NCBI GenBank assembly: GCA_900766135.1
Contig: CAAFUF010000039.1
Location: forward strand, 108,655 to 172,654
Reading direction: 5' to 3'
Source: Paenibacillaceae bacterium
GTDB taxonomy: Bacteria > Bacillota > Bacilli > Paenibacillales > Paenibacillaceae
Length of the DNA stretch: 64,000 nt
Shown: piece after piece, positions 18,290 to 27,468 of the stretch
Layout: the number at the start of each line of letters is the position of its first letter
How positions within the stretch are numbered: the stretch's first letter is position 1
Made by a program: the position numbers and the translations under genes
Notes under the pieces: model-generated
What the model saw: the letters and a program-made list of their open reading frames with translations, nothing else
Told to the model about the DNA's origin: nothing
Databases searched by the model: none

Positions 18290-19063
18290 TTGCACGGCAA
18301 AGTTGCCTTAATTACCGGGAGCGCCAAGGGCCTCGGGAAGAAAACAGCGCTGACGCTGGCAGAGCAAGGATGCCATATCGCGCTGAATTACGTACATAGC
18401 GAAGCGGAAGCGCTCTCCCTCCGATCGGACATCGAGCGGCTGGGCGTCCGCTGTATCGCGGTGCAGGCCGACGTCTCGCGCCGGGAGCAGATCGAGAGCC
18501 TGGCCCGGGAGGTGAACGAGCAGCTGGGCACGATTGATATCCTGGTCAACAATGCCGGACCGTTTATCCGCGAACGCAAGCTGTTTGCCGATTACAACCA
18601 GGGTGAAGTGTTGGGAATGATCGAGGGGAATTTCGTTAGCAGTCTGCTGCTGGATCATCTCGTGCTGCCGGGGATGCGGGAGAAAAGGTGGGGGCGGATC
18701 ATTCATTTCGGGTTCGGTCATGCCGCCGAATCGCGTGCCTGGCCGCATCGGGCCGTTTACGCCGCAGCGAAAACCGGACTCGTGTCCTTTACGAAGACGC
18801 TGGCCGTCGAGGAAGCGCCTTACGGCATCACCGTAAACATGGTTTGCCCGGGCGACATCCGCGGGAGCCAAAAGGAGATGTCGATTCATGAAGTCCGGGG
18901 CCTCCACGATGGAGAGACGCCGCTGGGCCGTCCGGGAAGCGGGGAGGATATCGCCCGCGTCATCGCTTTCCTTTGTCATCCGGACTCGGATTTTATCACC
19001 GGCAACATCATGGACATTTCCGGCGGACTCGACCCGATCCGCCCGTGGATCAAGCCGACATAA
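18290..19063 (+). CDS. Short-chain dehydrogenase/reductase (SDR family)
   Basis: 257 residues. The cofactor motif is TGSAKGLGKK (about 9-18), the adenine-ring motif is NNAGPF (about 87), the catalytic Ser region is GRIIHFGFG and YAAAK (Tyr about 158, Lys +4). The Ser of the usual triad is replaced in HFGFGHAAES, which is unusual. TTG 18290 is chosen because GGGAGGAGGAG lies just upstream. The product resembles FabG-like 3-oxoacyl reductases, but the substrate is unknown. It is monocistronic, with its own terminator. Confidence 0.85.
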   Translation: MHGKVALITGSAKGLGKKTALTLAEQGCHIALNYVHSEAEALSLRSDIERLGVRCIAVQADVSRREQIESLAREVNEQLGTIDILVNNAGPFIRERKLFADYNQGEVLGMIEGNFVSSLLLDHLVLPGMREKRWGRIIHFGFGHAAESRAWPHRAVYAAAKTGLVSFTKTLAVEEAPYGITVNMVCPGDIRGSQKEMSIHEVRGLHDGETPLGRPGSGEDIARVIAFLCHPDSDFITGNIMDISGGLDPIRPWIKPT

Positions 19064-19084
19064 TCATCCGGTTCCCCCAAAGGA

Positions 19085-19131
19085 GGCCCTAAAGTTCCCT
19101 TTCAACATGGGAATTTTGGGGCCTTTTTTCG
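19085..19131 (+). terminator. Intrinsic terminator after the SDR gene
   Basis: GGCCCTAAAGTTCCC pairs imperfectly with GGGAATTTTGGGGCC and is followed by TTTTTTCG. Confidence 0.8.
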
Positions 19132-19145
19132 TATTACCTATTGAG

Positions 19146-19793
19146 TTAAAAAAGCATGCCATTGATGATCCGGTTGCGGACCGATCTATTGAAGCTTTTG
19201 ACTATGCTGCGGGCCCCCTCGTGATCTCCCGCTTGTAACGCTTCCAGAATGGAACGATTCAGTTGGTTAGCCGAATAGTGCTTCACATAAGGCGTCCTTA
19301 AATAGTTTATGTATGCGGCCATCGCGAGCTTGTCGGTGTACCCCTCCATCACGTCAAGCATGGCTTGGTTGTTGATCGACGAGATGACCGCTTTGAAGAA
19401 CAACATGGAATGTTTCATATAGGACAGATAATCCTCCGCCTCCTCTGCCTCGATTTGCTTTTGCACAAACTCCTTCAGCTTCTCAAGGTTTACCCGGATG
19501 CCAAGCTCTTGGGTCATATCCAAGACGTAAACCAGCATGGCCATCGTCGTTTCGAACATATCTATGGTTTCTTTGCCGGATATTTCTCTTACCAGGATCC
19601 CCCGGTTTTTGAGCGACTGGACGAAGCCTTCGGTCTCCAGGCGGGTAATGGCGTTACGAACCGGCGTCCGGCTCATTTGCAACTCATCGGCAATTTCATT
19701 TTCGGATAGCATGGTTCCCGGCATCAGGTTGCCGCACAGAATCTGCTCTTTGAGAGCCTTGTAGGCCGTATTAACAAGCGATTGGGAGTTCAT
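19146..19793 (-). CDS. GntR-family transcriptional regulator (FCD-type)
   Basis: 215 residues. An N-terminal winged helix (AYKALKEQILCGNLMPGTMLSENEIADELQMSRTPVRNAI..) is followed by an all-helical FCD-like ligand domain. ATG 19793 has AAAGGAATCTTCGA upstream. It is divergent from the phosphonate-type ABC operon, with a palindrome in the shared region, so it is the likely local regulator. The ligand is unknown. Confidence 0.85.
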   Translation of the reverse strand: MNSQSLVNTAYKALKEQILCGNLMPGTMLSENEIADELQMSRTPVRNAITRLETEGFVQSLKNRGILVREISGKETIDMFETTMAMLVYVLDMTQELGIRVNLEKLKEFVQKQIEAEEAEDYLSYMKHSMLFFKAVISSINNQAMLDVMEGYTDKLAMAAYINYLRTPYVKHYSANQLNRSILEALQAGDHEGARSIVKSFNRSVRNRIINGMLF

Positions 19794-19921
19794 TCGAAGA
19801 TTCCTTTCCAAGGATAATTAGGGATAGCAACCTTATCTTATCAGCCGCGCTTTTCTGTACGCAACCCCCATCACAGTTTAACAAAACTTGCGATTTACCG
19901 AAACAACTATCTTACATTCAA

Positions 19922-19943
19922 GTTGTATTCTAGTTGCATACAA
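19922..19943. promoter_or_regulatory. Possible GntR operator in front of the phn-type operon
   Basis: TTGTAT and ATACAA form an inverted repeat with a 9-base spacer, inside three near-direct repeats of AAGTTG or TAGTTG (19920, 19931, 19942). The place, 22 bases before the phnD-like start and divergent from the gntR gene, fits an operator. This is a sequence-pattern inference only. Confidence 0.4.
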
Positions 19944-19964
19944 GTTGATGAGGAGGTTGTTTGC

Positions 19965-20897
19965 GTGTTGAAAAAAGAAATATGGGCCATGGTGCTATTG
20001 ATCTCGGCCGTGATGCTGACGTTGGCCGGATGTGGCGGGGACAAAGAGGCCGGAGCTGGAAACAACGTCGATTTGCCGGAAGGATGGCCATCCGTATTGC
20101 GCATCGGCAGCTTGCCGATGGAGGATGGCGAGATGAGCCGCACGGCGGACCAATTCGCTAAAGATCTCGGCGAGTATTTGGGGGTCAAGGTAGAGACGTT
20201 TCAGGGAGAGGACTACAACATGATGATCGAGGCGATGCGCTCCAAAAAAATCGACCTCACGACCTACGGCCCCTTCGGCTACATTATCGCAGCAGAGCGA
20301 AGCCAGGCCAAACTGCTTGCCGCCATGGGCAACGGTCCGGGATCGGAAGGCACAAGCGTAATCATCGTGCCGAAGGACTCTCCGGTACAGACCGTTCAGG
20401 ACTTAAAAGGGAAGGACTTCCTGTTTGCCGACCCGGCTTCGACGACCGGACATTTGTACCCTCGGGCTACCTTGATGAAACTGCTGGGACTCAAGAACGA
20501 GGAGATTCCGGAGTTTTTCGGCAACGTATCGTTTTCGGGAGGACATGACAAATCCCTTCTGGCGATTGCCAACGGAGATGCCGACGCGGCCGCAACCTGC
20601 AGCCAGTGTATCCAGATGTTTGCCGATTCCGGGTTGTTTAAGGCGGAGGATATCCGCGTGATCGCCGAGTCCGATCCGATTAAGGGCGGGGGAGCGCTGG
20701 CCTACCGTGGCGATTTGCCGCAGGATTTGGTGGACAAGATGCGCGAGTTCGCTTTAGGTTACGGGGAGAAGAATCCCGATTATTTCAAGGCGATGGGGGC
20801 TAATGGTTTCTACCCGGCGGAGGACTCCGATTTTGACGGCGTCCGGGAAGTGGCGAAAATGCTGGAGATGTCTCCGGAAGAAATGTTAAGCCGATAA
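19965..20897 (+). CDS. phnD: Phosphonate/phosphite-type ABC transporter binding lipoprotein (PhnD family)
   Basis: 310 residues starting at GTG 19965 after GAGGAGG. The lipoprotein signal ends at LAGCG. The PhnD domain shows EDYNMMIEAMRSKKIDLTTYGPFGYIIA and, at about residue 150, FADPASTTGHLYPRATL, the conserved phosphonate-binding loop. It captures phosphonate, phosphite or a related phosphorus compound. It opens an operon with an ATPase, two permeases and a phosphatase. Confidence 0.88.
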   Translation: MLKKEIWAMVLLISAVMLTLAGCGGDKEAGAGNNVDLPEGWPSVLRIGSLPMEDGEMSRTADQFAKDLGEYLGVKVETFQGEDYNMMIEAMRSKKIDLTTYGPFGYIIAAERSQAKLLAAMGNGPGSEGTSVIIVPKDSPVQTVQDLKGKDFLFADPASTTGHLYPRATLMKLLGLKNEEIPEFFGNVSFSGGHDKSLLAIANGDADAAATCSQCIQMFADSGLFKAEDIRVIAESDPIKGGGALAYRGDLPQDLVDKMREFALGYGEKNPDYFKAMGANGFYPAEDSDFDGVREVAKMLEMSPEEMLSR

Positions 20898-20931
20898 TCC
20901 GTCGGATGAAACAGAAGGAGAGAGACGAGGG

Positions 20932-21744
20932 ATGGGGAAAATGCCATTGCTGCAAGTTAAAGGTTTGCGGAAGGTATATGCCGACGGTACCGTGGGGTTG
21001 AGCGGGATCGATCTCCAGGTGGAGGCCGGGGAATTTGTCGTGGTCATCGGGCCTAGCGGGGCGGGGAAGAGTACGCTCCTCCGCAGCCTGAACCGGATTG
21101 TCGAACCCACGTCGGGCAGCATTCGGTTTCAGGGAGATGAAACCGTGGGGGCCGGAGGCCGAAAGTTGAGACGTCTACGCCGGGAAATCAGCATGATTTT
21201 CCAAGGTTTTAATCTGGTGGAACGCGTGTCCGTCCTGACCAATGTCCTGCATGGACGGCTCGGATATATGAGCGGTTGGCGCGGGGCGTTGGGGTTGTTC
21301 TCCAAACAGGACGTGCAGGAGGCCGAACGCTTGTTGGAGCGTGTCGGCCTGGGGGAGCAAATCTATAAACGGGCCGACGAATTAAGCGGAGGCCAGCAGC
21401 AGCGGGTCGGCATCGCCCGGGCGCTCGCTCAGAAACCGAAGCTCATTTTGGCCGACGAGCCGATAGCCAGCTTGGATCCGGCTTCTTCCGCAACGGTAAT
21501 GAGCAGCCTTTACCGTTTCTGCAAGGAAGACGGGATCGCTTGCCTGTGCAACTTGCATCAGGTGGATATGGCCCGTAAGTATGCTACCCGGATCATCGGC
21601 ATTCATAAGGGGACGAAAGTCTTCGACGGGACGCCGGAGGAGTTGACGGATGAGATCATCGCGCAAATCTATGCCCGGGAATCGGGAAAAATCGCGTTGG
21701 AAGAGCCGGAGTACCGCAACGCGCAGGCGGAGGCGGTCGTATGA
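20932..21744 (+). CDS. phnC: Phosphonate-type ABC transporter ATP-binding protein (PhnC family)
   Basis: 270 residues. Walker A GPSGAGKST, signature LSGGQQQR, Walker B LILADEPIASLDP and the switch His in NLHQVD are present. The PhnC-specific stretch FQGFNLVERVSVLTNVLHGRLGY is clear. ATG of the next gene overlaps its stop (ATGA). Confidence 0.9.
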   Translation: MGKMPLLQVKGLRKVYADGTVGLSGIDLQVEAGEFVVVIGPSGAGKSTLLRSLNRIVEPTSGSIRFQGDETVGAGGRKLRRLRREISMIFQGFNLVERVSVLTNVLHGRLGYMSGWRGALGLFSKQDVQEAERLLERVGLGEQIYKRADELSGGQQQRVGIARALAQKPKLILADEPIASLDPASSATVMSSLYRFCKEDGIACLCNLHQVDMARKYATRIIGIHKGTKVFDGTPEELTDEIIAQIYARESGKIALEEPEYRNAQAEAVV

Positions 21745-22538
21745 AGCGGGACGACCGGCAACTCCGCCGGATCCGGCAAACGAAAAGGAATCAGACGATT
21801 GTTTTTCTCGTTTTGCTAGGAGGGCTGACCGCATGGTCAGCGATCGGCACGAACTTTAATCCCGTGGAGCTGTGGGACGGGCTTGGCAACGGGGCGAAGT
21901 TTCTATTCGTTGATTTGCTCCCGCCGAATACTTCCAAGTTCCCGGGCCTGGTATCGCCGGCGTTGGATACGATTTATATGAGCTTTGTCGCCATGGTTGT
22001 CGGCTCGCTGATCGCGGGTTTTCTCGCGTTGTTCGCGGCCGCCACGACATCGCCGAATTCGGCGCTTCGCATTTTAGTTCGCGGGTTGTCCGCCTTGCTT
22101 CGCAACATTCCGGTGATGATCTGGACGATTTTGTTCGTCGCCTCATTTGGGCTGGGTAATCTGGTTGGCATGATGTCTTTGCTGCTGGTTTCGGTCGGCA
22201 TGCTTGTCCGCTGCTATGCCGATTCGCTGGAGGAGATCGACATGGGGCAGGTTGAGGCACTGCGGGCAACCGGTGCGGGTTACTGGGCTGTTTTGACGCA
22301 AGCCGTGCTGCCGCAATTTATGCCCAGCTTCATCGGCTGGTCGCTGTTCAATTTGGAGATCAACGTGCGGGCTTCGACCATCGTCGGGATGGTAGGCGGC
22401 GGCGGACTTGGTTTTGCGATTCAATCCGGCATCAAGCTGTTTCAGTATAAAGAGGTTAGCATGGGGATCATTCTTGTGCTGATCATTGTGCTGGGCACGG
22501 AATTTCTGACCGGCCGGATCAGAAGGAGGTTGATCTGA
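21741..22538 (+). CDS. phnE: Phosphonate-type ABC permease (PhnE family, first)
   Basis: 265 residues with about six membrane helices. The EAA loop is VEALRATGAGYWAVLTQAVLPQFMP near residue 175 and the C-terminal REVGGGGLGF-like motif is MVGGGGLGFAIQSGI. It overlaps phnC by four bases and the next permease by one base (TGATG). Tandem PhnE genes probably make a heterodimeric channel. Confidence 0.88.
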   Translation: MKRDDRQLRRIRQTKRNQTIVFLVLLGGLTAWSAIGTNFNPVELWDGLGNGAKFLFVDLLPPNTSKFPGLVSPALDTIYMSFVAMVVGSLIAGFLALFAAATTSPNSALRILVRGLSALLRNIPVMIWTILFVASFGLGNLVGMMSLLLVSVGMLVRCYADSLEEIDMGQVEALRATGAGYWAVLTQAVLPQFMPSFIGWSLFNLEINVRASTIVGMVGGGGLGFAIQSGIKLFQYKEVSMGIILVLIIVLGTEFLTGRIRRRLI

Positions 22539-23371
22539 TGAAAGAGTATGCGCCGAACGTTGTGCCTGTCAATGAGAGATTACGGATGGTTAAACGGCAG
22601 GCGGCGAAGCGAAAGCTGGCGTTCGCAGGGTACGGAGCCGGCGCGGCCGCCTTCTTCGTTTTCAGCCTGATCCAGCTGGATCTCGATTATGGCAGACTGT
22701 TGGAGGGGGCGGCGAAATTCGCCCGGACGGCAAGCCTGATGTTCCCGCCGGACGTCTCGCAATGGACTTATGTGCTGTCCGCGGCGGCGGAGTCCATCCA
22801 GGTCGCCGTGCTGGGCACGGTGCTGGCGATCGTCATCTCCTTTTTCCTCGCGTTTCTTGCCGCGGAGAACATTACGCCGCATCCCGCGGTCGCCTGGCTT
22901 GTGCGCGGCGCAGCTTCCTTGCTTCGAGCGATTCCGACGCTTGTGTGGGCGCTGATTTTTATTGTGGCGGTCGGGATGGGGCCGTTGCCCGGTGTGCTGG
23001 CGATCATGGTCGGAGCGGTCGGTAGCTTGATCAAGGTATTCGCCCAGTCGCTGGAAGAAGTGGACGGGGGTGTCATCGAAGCGCTGCGCTCCACGGGAGC
23101 AAGCTGGCTGGCGATCGTCATTCAGGGGGTGCTCCCTTGTGCGCTGTCGGCATTGTTATCGTGGTGCGTCATGCGGTTTGAGGGCGATTTGGCGGAATCC
23201 ACCATTCTTGGCGCGGTCGGAGCCGGGGGCATCGGGTTCGAACTGTCTCATGCCATGCGGAGTTATCGGTACGATCAAGCTTTATTCGTCGGTTTTGTCA
23301 TCTTTGCGATGGTCTTCAGCGTCGAGTTGGTTTCCAACCGCTTAAAGCTGGGTCTCCGCAAAAAATCATAG
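22538..23371 (+). CDS. phnE2: Phosphonate-type ABC permease (PhnE family, second)
   Basis: 277 residues, paralogous to the previous gene, with EAA loop IEALRSTGASWLAIVIQGVLPCALS and the motif AVGAGGIGFELSHAM. Its ATG overlaps the stop of the first permease. Two different permeases per operon are common for this transporter group in Bacillota and cyanobacteria. Confidence 0.88.
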   Translation: MKEYAPNVVPVNERLRMVKRQAAKRKLAFAGYGAGAAAFFVFSLIQLDLDYGRLLEGAAKFARTASLMFPPDVSQWTYVLSAAAESIQVAVLGTVLAIVISFFLAFLAAENITPHPAVAWLVRGAASLLRAIPTLVWALIFIVAVGMGPLPGVLAIMVGAVGSLIKVFAQSLEEVDGGVIEALRSTGASWLAIVIQGVLPCALSALLSWCVMRFEGDLAESTILGAVGAGGIGFELSHAMRSYRYDQALFVGFVIFAMVFSVELVSNRLKLGLRKKS

Positions 23372-23396
23372 GTTATGTCCTAACAAAAGGAGTCTG

Positions 23397-24422
23397 ATGC
23401 AGATGATTGAACAAAACGAAACGGCCGATTTGCGGGAAGAGCGGATCAGGCTGGAACGGGCGGAGAACGGGGAACTGCGCTTGTCTTGGCTCAAGGAAGA
23501 AAAGGATTTGCCGGTTAAAATCTATTGGAGCCCGCGGCCGCAATTCGAAGAACGGGAGTCGACGCTGATCGCGGCATTCGCGGGGCCCATCGCTTACGGC
23601 TTTTCCGACCCGCAGCCGGAAGGACGAAGCTACTATCATATCCGTCTGGGCGAGCAAATGCTGCCGCCGGTGGCGGAGCGGATCGTTCCCTTACGGAATG
23701 TTTTGAACTTCAGGGATTTGGGCGGTTACCCGGCGGCCGACGGCAGACGCGTGCAATGGGGGAAATTGTACCGCTCGGCGGACCTTTCCCGCATGGATGG
23801 GAAGGATCTTCGTTATGCACGTAGCTTGGGGATCGCTTGGATTTGCGACCTGCGCACCTCTGAAGAAGCCCGACGCTATCCCAGTCCGCGAATTGAAAGT
23901 GAAGTCAATGAGTTGCTCTCCTTTATGGCCTCGGCTGATCCCGGGGAATTGGCCGCCGCAGCGTCCGGCATGACGGTGAATATGTTGGCCGACATGAATC
24001 GGCAGATGGTCGGCTACACGAAGCTGGCAGCCCGCTTCGTGCGCCGGCTTCTCGATCAGCAGGGAGCATCGATCCTGTTCCATTGTGCGGCCGGCAAAGA
24101 CCGCACCGGCTTTGTCAGCTGGTTGATTTTGCAGGCGCTCGGCGTTGACCGCAAATATATTTTAAGTGATTATACGTTGACCAACCGATTCGCGGAGCGT
24201 CTGAAGGGCGGAATGGATGAAGGGGATCCGGTCTGGGCAAAAACGATGGAGCGCTTGCCGGAGGACGTCCGAACCGCGCTGTTGGAAGCAAAACCTTCCT
24301 ATCTGCAAGCCGCCTTTGACGAGCTGGATCGAAAATACGGAAACTTCGAAACGTATTGGACGAGTGGACTTGGCCTGACTGCGGAAGAACTCCGCCAGCT
24401 TCGCGATCAATATCTGCAGTAG
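23397..24422 (+). CDS. Tyrosine-protein phosphatase (MptpB/IphP-like) in the phn operon
   Basis: 341 residues. The catalytic P-loop FHCAAGKDRTGFVS (C-x5-R) lies near residue 225, and the N-terminal part of the domain has RNVLNFRDLGGYPAADGRRVQWGKLYRSA, typical of the MptpB/IphP dual-specificity group. Residues 1-95 form an extra beta-rich N-terminal domain. ATG 23397 or 23403 follows AAAAGGAG. Its place at the end of a phosphonate-type operon suggests it releases phosphate from an imported organophosphate or lipid phosphate rather than signalling; that is inference. Confidence 0.85.
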   Translation: MQMIEQNETADLREERIRLERAENGELRLSWLKEEKDLPVKIYWSPRPQFEERESTLIAAFAGPIAYGFSDPQPEGRSYYHIRLGEQMLPPVAERIVPLRNVLNFRDLGGYPAADGRRVQWGKLYRSADLSRMDGKDLRYARSLGIAWICDLRTSEEARRYPSPRIESEVNELLSFMASADPGELAAAASGMTVNMLADMNRQMVGYTKLAARFVRRLLDQQGASILFHCAAGKDRTGFVSWLILQALGVDRKYILSDYTLTNRFAERLKGGMDEGDPVWAKTMERLPEDVRTALLEAKPSYLQAAFDELDRKYGNFETYWTSGLGLTAEELRQLRDQYLQ

Positions 24423-24449
24423 CGGACGATCCCCAAATGAAGCAAAACA

Positions 24450-24494
24450 AAAGACCCGGCCCTCCGGCAATCTGCCGGGGGCCGAGTCTATTTA
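24450..24494. terminator. Bidirectional terminator between the phosphatase and nfu genes
   Basis: GACCCGGCCCTCCGGC and GCCGGGGGCCGAGTC form a GC-rich stem with T/A tracts on both sides. It serves the convergent genes on either side. Confidence 0.7.
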
Positions 24495-24504
24495 TTCATC
24501 AGGA

Positions 24505-24750
24505 TTAGAATACTTGAACAACCTCTTCTACGCCTTCCACTTCTTCAAACAGGGCGCGTTCGATCCCGGCTTTGAGGGTGATGGTGGAGCTTGGGCAGCT
24601 GCCGCAGGCACCCATCAATTTCAGCTTCACGATGCCGTCTTCTACGTCGACGAGCTCAACGTCGCCACCGTCACGCTGCAGGAAAGGCCGCAGTTTGTCC
24701 AATACTTCCAATACTTCATCATACAATTTATCTTGTACATGTTCACTCAT
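24505..24750 (-). CDS. NifU C-terminal domain Fe-S scaffold (NfuA/YutI-like)
   Basis: 81 residues. It is a single NifU-C domain with DKLRPFLQRDGGDVELVDV and the metal-binding GACGSCPSS (CxxC). ATG 24750 is chosen because AAAGGAG lies nine bases upstream. Such proteins carry a 4Fe-4S cluster for delivery to apo-enzymes. Its setting beside yuzB and yutJ homologues matches the Bacillus yut region. Confidence 0.92.
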   Translation of the reverse strand: MSEHVQDKLYDEVLEVLDKLRPFLQRDGGDVELVDVEDGIVKLKLMGACGSCPSSTITLKAGIERALFEEVEGVEEVVQVF

Positions 24751-24828
24751 TGTGTTCAACTCCTTTCTTGCCTTATTATATTACAAAAAGTCAAAAATTT
24801 AAATGCTTCATCATGGGGAGGACGGAAG

Positions 24829-25062
24829 ATGAAACCGATCCTTGAATTTTGTGCGAATAACGCGAGCTTAGGCACGGAAGAAGCGATCCGGCAAGTGAAG
24901 GAACAAGTGGAATGCGACGTCTATGAATACGGCTGCCTAACCTCTTGCGGCACCTGTTATCTGTTCCCGTACGTGCTGGTTGACGGCGAACAGGTAGAGG
25001 GGGAAAACGCGGAACAGCTGGCGGAACGGATCCTGCAAAAAATCAGGGAGACACATCCGTAA
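24829..25062 (+). CDS. YuzB-like DUF1450 protein
   Basis: 77 residues with MKPILEFCANN, CDVYEYGCLTSCGTCYLFPYVLVDGE, including a CLTSCGTC cysteine cluster. ATG 24829 follows GGGGAGGACGGAAG. DUF1450 proteins such as YuzB are conserved next to nfu and yutJ in Bacillota; function unknown, and the cysteines suggest a metal or Fe-S role. Confidence 0.85.
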   Translation: MKPILEFCANNASLGTEEAIRQVKEQVECDVYEYGCLTSCGTCYLFPYVLVDGEQVEGENAEQLAERILQKIRETHP

Positions 25063-25100
25063 TGGCCCATCGAGGCCTTGGCTGTGCTCCCTGCCTTAGT

Positions 25101-26162
25101 TTATCCGATATGATGCTTGGACATCCAAAGCACGCCGCTCTTCAGCAGGCGCGGGACGCGGCCCGTGACCTGGGTTCGGCCCATCAGGCCGAACCCGGCT
25201 TTTTTGCCTAACGATCCCAGCGTTCCCTTAAGCTTAATCTGCGAAAGCCGCGGCGTCTCGCCCCGCCATAACGCGCCGGCGATTTGACCGATCTGGCCGC
25301 CCTGGGCTTCGGCTGCCTGGGCGCTCGGCGAAAAGGGCAGGCTCGCGCAATCGCCGCAGACGAACACCTCGGGATGCCCCGGTATCTGGTACAATTCATT
25401 TAACAGGACGCGGCCTTGCCGGTCTTTGGCTACGTCCAGCGCCTGCACGATCGCCGCCGGCTGGATCCCGGCCGTCCACACGGTGATGTCGGAATCGATG
25501 TACCCGCGCTCATGGTGAATCACGCCGCATTCCACGGCCTGGATTGAAATGGTTGACAGCGTCTCGATGTCGTTCTCTTGGAACCAATTGGACACATAAT
25601 CGGATACTTTCGCGGGAAAAGCGGAGAGCAGCCGGGTTCCGCGGTCGATGATCGCAATGTTCAGATCCGGTCGGCTTTCTCGCAGCTCGGCGGCCAATTC
25701 GACGCCGCTGAGTCCTCCGCCGACGATATTGATTTTTCCATAGGGTCTTGTATTGTTCAGCCTCATGTAGGTTTCGCGGGTCGAAGCGAACGACTGGATG
25801 CTGCATGAAAACTCGGCAGCGCCGGGGATATGGTGATAATTATCGGTACAACCCAATGCGATAACCAGTTGGTCGTATTCCAGCGGATCCTCCTCCGCGA
25901 AATGGATCCGTTGCCGGTCCATATCGATAGATTCGACTTCGCCGTATTTCAGGACCAGACCGGGGTAGGCAGTATAGGGGACGCGCAATTCATGATCGCT
26001 GGCCGTCCCGGCCGCCAAGGCGTAATACTCGGTCTTCAGGCTCTGGTAAGGTAGCCGGTCGACCAAGACGACTTGCACATCCGAAGGAATAGGCATTTTG
26101 AACAGCTCATGAATGACGGCCGTCCCCCCATATCCTCCCCCAAGCACAACGAATTGCCTCAT
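25101..26162 (-). CDS. NAD(P)/FAD-dependent oxidoreductase (YutJ-like, type II NADH dehydrogenase family)
   Basis: 353 residues. FAD-binding Rossmann motif VVLGGGYGGTAV is at the N-terminus, the NAD-binding motif is NIVGGGLSGVELAAEL near residue 145, and the second FAD motif is VFVCGDCASLP near residue 270. It resembles YutJ and the Ndh family, which pass electrons from NADH to menaquinone. The C-terminal membrane-contact part (LLKSGVLWMSKHHIG) is short. It is one of two Ndh-like proteins in this window (see 32821). Confidence 0.85.
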   Translation of the reverse strand: MRQFVVLGGGYGGTAVIHELFKMPIPSDVQVVLVDRLPYQSLKTEYYALAAGTASDHELRVPYTAYPGLVLKYGEVESIDMDRQRIHFAEEDPLEYDQLVIALGCTDNYHHIPGAAEFSCSIQSFASTRETYMRLNNTRPYGKINIVGGGLSGVELAAELRESRPDLNIAIIDRGTRLLSAFPAKVSDYVSNWFQENDIETLSTISIQAVECGVIHHERGYIDSDITVWTAGIQPAAIVQALDVAKDRQGRVLLNELYQIPGHPEVFVCGDCASLPFSPSAQAAEAQGGQIGQIAGALWRGETPRLSQIKLKGTLGSLGKKAGFGLMGRTQVTGRVPRLLKSGVLWMSKHHIG

Positions 26163-26219
26163 ACGTGACGATTCCCCTTTTTTTGCCGTGAAATAGCCGC
26201 AGGCTGCTGACGGACGGAA

Positions 26220-27326
26220 TTATTCGTAGACCCGGATCTCGTTATAGAACGTGTCCCGCTCAACCGGGATGCGTCCGGCACCTTTCACGAGCCAGATCAG
26301 CTCTTTCAATGTCAGCCCTTCCGGGGTTTGCGCGCCGGCCGCATGGCTGATTTGCTCCTTCAGGATCGTGCCGTGCACGTCCGAGGCGCCAAAGGCCAAC
26401 GCCACTTGAGTCAACTGAACGCCGATATTTATGAAGTAAGCTTTGATGTGCGGAATGTTGTCCAGCATCAAGCGGCTGATCGCGATCGTCTTCAGGTCTT
26501 CGTACGCCGAGTTGCGGCGCATGATGCTGGCATTCTTGTTGCGCGGCTGCATGGACAACGGGATAAACACCTGGAATCCGCCGGTTTCGTCCTGCAGATC
26601 GCGGATTTGCATCATATGACGGATTCGATCTTCGTAGGATTCGATCGAGCCGTACAGCATGGTGGTCGGCGTCTTCATTCCCAGTTGATGTGCGGTCCGA
26701 TGGACGTCCAGGTATTGGTCGACGTTGGCTTTCTCCACCTTCATCTTCTCCCGGTATTGGTCGGACAAGATTTCCGCGCCGCCGCCGGTTAACGATTCAA
26801 GACCGGCTTCCTGCAGACGGATCAGCACTTCCTTCGTGCTTAGGCCGCTGAGCCGGGTGAAAAATTCGATCTCCGCCGCCGTGTAGGCCTTGATCGTGAC
26901 ATTCGGGAAATTCTCTTTCAGCGCTTTGAGCGAATCGACGTAATATTGGAACGGAACGTGGTTGTTATGTCCGCCCACGATATGGAACTCGCGAACGCCC
27001 GGGGTAATATGCTGATTCACGTAAGCGACCATTTCCTCCCCGGAAAGCGTATAAGCCCCTTCTTCTCCTTGATCCTTGCGGAAGCTGCAAAACGCGCAGT
27101 GGGATTCGCAGACGTTCGTGAAGTAGAGGCTCATATTTTCAATGAAATATACCTTTTTGCCGTTCTTGCGCAAATTCACTTCATTGGCTAATTGGCCAAT
27201 GGTCAATATATCATCGCTTTCATATAAATAGACACCGTCTTCGAGGGTGAGACGTTCGCCTTGCCGGACTTTGTCCACAATTTCGGCCATTCTCTTATCG
27301 GTGTTTGGGGTGACTACAGTGAACAT
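26220..27326 (-). CDS. mqnE: Aminofutalosine synthase MqnE (radical SAM)
   Basis: 368 residues. The radical SAM cluster motif is NVCESHCAFCSF (CxxxCxxC) near residue 75. Further landmarks are GEEGAYTLS, HIVGGHNNHVPFQYYVDSL and ESLTGGGAEILSD, all typical of MqnE. It condenses 3-enolpyruvylbenzoate with SAM to aminofutalosine in the futalosine menaquinone pathway. The other mqn genes are not here, but a UbiD-type decarboxylase at 12307 fits the same pathway. Confidence 0.9.
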   Translation of the reverse strand: MFTVVTPNTDKRMAEIVDKVRQGERLTLEDGVYLYESDDILTIGQLANEVNLRKNGKKVYFIENMSLYFTNVCESHCAFCSFRKDQGEEGAYTLSGEEMVAYVNQHITPGVREFHIVGGHNNHVPFQYYVDSLKALKENFPNVTIKAYTAAEIEFFTRLSGLSTKEVLIRLQEAGLESLTGGGAEILSDQYREKMKVEKANVDQYLDVHRTAHQLGMKTPTTMLYGSIESYEDRIRHMMQIRDLQDETGGFQVFIPLSMQPRNKNASIMRRNSAYEDLKTIAISRLMLDNIPHIKAYFINIGVQLTQVALAFGASDVHGTILKEQISHAAGAQTPEGLTLKELIWLVKGAGRIPVERDTFYNEIRVYE

Positions 27327-27468
27327 GACGTTCCCTCCGTTTCCAAATGCATGAAATGCCTCGTATCCTAACTGTATGAATTACCTACCTATTATAAACC
27401 TCACATCCCAAGCGGGCAATAAGCCTAGGGAGAAGAAAAGGATTTGGCAACAAGAAATATCACAATTG

